From the NCBI GenBank assembly GCA_964470845.1, contig CAYYEL010000054.1, positions 1 to 14,316 on the forward strand: 14,316 nucleotides of DNA, read 5' to 3'. Both the position numbers and the translations under genes were made by a program. Shown one piece after another: positions 12,031 through 14,316 of the stretch (positions within the stretch are counted from its first letter, which is position 1; each line of letters begins with the position of its first letter). This DNA is from HGM04593 sp964470845 (GTDB taxonomy: Bacteria > Bacteroidota > Bacteroidia > Bacteroidales > Bacteroidaceae). The notes below the pieces were generated by a model. The model ran no database searches. It saw only the letters and a program-made list of their open reading frames with translations, and was not told where the DNA came from.

Positions 12031-14016
12031 ATGAAAAACATCCCAACATTTGCACTCTTGCTTCTTGCATTTACATTATTAGGATGCAACAAACATACAG
12101 GAACAGAGGCACTGCTCTCAAAGGCAGAAATACAGATGGACGAGCACCCCGATAGTGCCCTTTTACTGCTACAGGAATTAGACACCAAACAGTTAACAAG
12201 TACCAATGAAAAGGCGCTCTATGCCTTATTGTATAGCCAGGCACTCTACAAGAATTTTATCGACATTACCGACGACTCACTTATAAATGTAGCCGTACAA
12301 TACTACGAAAACAGAGATGATGTCAGACATAAGTTCCTCGCTCATTACTATAAAGGATGTGTTCATTACAATGCCAAAGACCTCACTAAGGCAATACAAT
12401 CATTTTCAAGAGCAGAACTTCTACTCAAGGATTTGCACGATGACTATTACTCGGGGCTGCTTTTTCAGAATCTGGGATACATCTATTTCAGATACTACGA
12501 CTATCCTAAAAGTTTAAGCTACCACAAGCAAGCTATTGATTGTTATACAAAATCGAACAAACAAATACACAAGTTATACGAACTATTAAAATTATCAAAT
12601 ACCTATTGGAATCTTGACGATTGGAATAACGCATACGACATTCTGCAAAAAACTCTACACGAAGCTAAAAAGATAAAGCATGAGGACATAATAAATAGCA
12701 GCATTGGAGACTTATTAATGTTGTACATCAATAAAGGAATGTACAAAGAGGCAATGACACTTTACAAAGAGAATATTCAGGAGAACGATTCTTTTCTGAC
12801 ACCAGAAACAACTGTACATTTCATAACTGATCTTGCATTGCTGCACGCACACTACCAAGATTTCGAGAGATCAGAGTATTATATGCAAAAAGCACGAAAG
12901 AATGCCAAAACAGCAAACGACTCCATCAGCATTTATTTCACCTCTTCCCGAATCTTAAGAATAAAGAATGAATATAAGAAAGCATATATTGAATTAACAA
13001 AAAGTGTAGATATACAAAATAATAAATTAAGAAGGGTGCTTCAACAACCGATAATCACAGTACAACGCAACTTATTAAAAAAAGAATTGGAGTTGGAACA
13101 ATATAAACTACGTGAAGAAAAAACTAATAAATATATAACTACAATATTCATTTCCACTATTTTTATTATCCTAACATACCTGATAATAAACAGGATGAGT
13201 AGGTACTACAAAAGAACATTAGAAGAAAAACTTATTGCACAAGAAAAAATAAACGAAGCAGAAATTAACAGACTGCACGCAGAAGCGATAAAACGCGAAG
13301 AGAACATACGACAATTCATCAAGACTGTTGAAGAAGAGGCAAAAAATAAAGAATCAAATTTAAAGGTTCGATTAGAACAACTTAAAGATGAACTCGATTA
13401 TAGTAGAATATACTTAGAAAATAACCGTAAATACCTCAAGGAAGCACAAGAACGCGAAAAAGAGCTACACAGCATTATTACCAACTTACTAAAGGACAAA
13501 GAAAGATTCAAAGACACTATCACAAAACTAAAAGAAGAAAGGGGAAAAATATTGTCGCAAATAGATGTTTACAAGAAAGAATGCCAAAAACTTATAGAGA
13601 ATATTGATATTATAACAGAACAAAAAGACGAACATATAAAATATAATTTCAAACTGACAGAAGAACTTGTAACCTTAAGCCTGCAAGAATATAAAAGCGA
13701 AGAATACAAACAAAAAAGAATTTTAAAATGGGCACATGAGACTATTGCGGATCTGCATAGCCACAACAACTCTTATATCAAGTTGGAAAAAACCGTAAAC
13801 AAGTTTAACAACGGCATTATACAACATTTACGAGACATAGAATGCTTTCCCGACGAAAGCTACTACCGTTTGTTATGTTACCAACTAGCCGGTTTCTCTA
13901 TAAATGCCACAGCTATGTTGATGGGTGAAACAAGCAATGCCATATACAAAAGAAGAGGTAAAATACGCGATATCATAAAAAACAACCAAGAGATTAACAG
14001 AACGATACGTATCTAA
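12031..14016 (+). CDS. TPR lipoprotein with TM helix, coiled coil and C-terminal HTH (putative membrane-bound regulator)
   Basis: 661 residues. The N-terminus is a lipoprotein signal (FALLLLAFTLLGC, Cys19). Residues about 25-340 are helical TPR-like repeats (ALLYSQALYKNF; AHYYKGCVHYNAKDLTKAIQ; GLLFQNLGYIYFRYYDYPKS). A single membrane helix spans about 368-387 (TTIFISTIFIILTYLII). A long charged coiled coil follows, about 395-560. The C-terminal ~60 residues (YYRLLCYQLAGFSINATAML, then SNAIYKRRGKIRDIIK) look like the HTH end seen in many Bacteroidota TPR regulators. The predicted protein is anchored by lipid and by a TM helix, with TPRs in the periplasm and the HTH in the cytoplasm, so it could pass an envelope signal to DNA. 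The target is unknown. It lies 6 bases after folK but may be a lineage-specific addition to the operon; its 3' half is more AT-rich than the housekeeping genes. Confidence 0.82.
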   Translation: MKNIPTFALLLLAFTLLGCNKHTGTEALLSKAEIQMDEHPDSALLLLQELDTKQLTSTNEKALYALLYSQALYKNFIDITDDSLINVAVQYYENRDDVRHKFLAHYYKGCVHYNAKDLTKAIQSFSRAELLLKDLHDDYYSGLLFQNLGYIYFRYYDYPKSLSYHKQAIDCYTKSNKQIHKLYELLKLSNTYWNLDDWNNAYDILQKTLHEAKKIKHEDIINSSIGDLLMLYINKGMYKEAMTLYKENIQENDSFLTPETTVHFITDLALLHAHYQDFERSEYYMQKARKNAKTANDSISIYFTSSRILRIKNEYKKAYIELTKSVDIQNNKLRRVLQQPIITVQRNLLKKELELEQYKLREEKTNKYITTIFISTIFIILTYLIINRMSRYYKRTLEEKLIAQEKINEAEINRLHAEAIKREENIRQFIKTVEEEAKNKESNLKVRLEQLKDELDYSRIYLENNRKYLKEAQEREKELHSIITNLLKDKERFKDTITKLKEERGKILSQIDVYKKECQKLIENIDIITEQKDEHIKYNFKLTEELVTLSLQEYKSEEYKQKRILKWAHETIADLHSHNNSYIKLEKTVNKFNNGIIQHLRDIECFPDESYYRLLCYQLAGFSINATAMLMGETSNAIYKRRGKIRDIIKNNQEINRTIRI

Positions 14017-14316
14017 AGGACATCACGCACAACTCATTGATTTTCAAAGCACAAGCACACAGCACTCTCCAAAAAAGAGACCTTAAACCGTCAAAGTACT
14101 GTATATCAACAATTTACCCCATACATTCCAATCTTGGCTAAATATTCGTTTTAGCCAAGATTGGAATGTGTTGATTTTCTGCAACTTACAAATACACAAG
14201 GCTAAATCATTTTAAAGCGTAAAATTGGCTGACGCAGACTTATTCCATAATTTTGCATAGTAAATCATTAGTGTCCACTAAAAAATCGAAATAGTTCTTT
14301 GAAATAATTGATATTT
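14017..14316. other. Non-coding tail of the window
   Basis: No gene is seen. It contains the large inverted repeat at 14123-14169. Near the end, AGTGTCCACT at 14269-14278 followed by six A is a small near-palindrome that could be the edge of a mobile element outside the window. I cannot confirm this. Confidence 0.55.
14123..14169. repeat. Perfect 20-bp inverted repeat
   Basis: The arms 14123-14142 and 14150-14169 are exact reverse complements (ACATTCCAATCTTGG.../...CCAAGATTGGAATGT) around the 7-nt loop TATTCGT. An outer pair, ATCAAC at 14105-14110 and GTTGAT at 14170-14175, extends the structure across a 12-nt left-hand gap. Only a short TTTT follows on the plus strand, so it is at best a weak terminator for the TPR/HTH gene. 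A recombination site, an element end or a protein-binding site are alternatives. Confidence 0.85.

Noticed and set aside
14269..14284. AGTGTCCACT followed by six A as the end of an insertion sequence
   Set aside because: It is suggestive, but there is no transposase, no matching inverted end and no target duplication in the window.
1..14316. tRNA or rRNA genes
   Set aside because: No cloverleaf-like sequence with T-loop and acceptor pairing, and no rRNA segments, were seen. A superficial likeness of 370-400 to 5S rRNA did not hold up.

Overview
The window looks like chromosomal DNA of a Bacteroidales bacterium (phylum Bacteroidota). Reasons: Bacteroidota-type -7 boxes (TAnnTTTG), GTG/ATG starts without strong Shine-Dalgarno sequences, a QueA that begins MKLSQFK as I remember from Bacteroides, a DUF3098 membrane protein next to ftsX, and a large lipoprotein with TPR, membrane helix, coiled coil and HTH of a type common in this phylum. 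Genus cannot be fixed from sequence alone.

Layout. 1-502 is non-coding and holds two hairpins, a possible promoter and one copy of an unexplained ~53-nt motif. 503-1831 is miaB (+), which converges on a small PspC-domain gene (-); an 18-bp hairpin terminator lies between them. 2300-6610 is an AT-rich accessory island read entirely on the minus strand. It contains three cassettes and the scar of a fourth. Each cassette starts with the same ~230-bp block (upstream DNA, a -7 box and ~30 shared N-terminal codons), continues into a toxin-like C-terminal domain, and is followed at once by a lipoprotein or secreted protein that looks like its partner. Cassette A (6472-5506) is intact: a DUF6973-like domain plus an overlapping lipoprotein. 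Cassette B (5103-4168) is a paralogue whose first gene carries a one-base frameshift in an A run. Cassette C (3986-2716) has the same N-terminus joined to a DUF5675-like domain, also with a one-base frameshift, in a G run, plus an unrelated signal-peptide protein. Remnant D (2672-2427) is an in-frame fusion of a piece of an A/B-type first gene to the tail of an A/B-type lipoprotein.

6872-12024 is a compact + strand operon of housekeeping genes: a methyltransferase with a zinc-ribbon, ftsX, DUF3098, uppP, truB, queA and folK, with ATGA/TAATG/TGATG junctions or gaps of a few tens of bases at most. It serves envelope and division functions (FtsX, UppP), tRNA modification (TruB, QueA; MiaB is nearby) and folate synthesis (FolK). 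Six bases later comes a 661-residue dually anchored TPR/HTH protein, a likely envelope-sensing regulator. The window ends in non-coding DNA with a perfect 20-bp inverted repeat.

The best candidate for an undescribed system is the minus-strand island. A constant 5' module with swapped C-terminal domains, paired exported partner genes and decayed copies is the structure expected of a polymorphic toxin/immunity locus. The shared N-terminus is very short and has no recognisable secretion signal. Toxicity, immunity and the export route are inferences.
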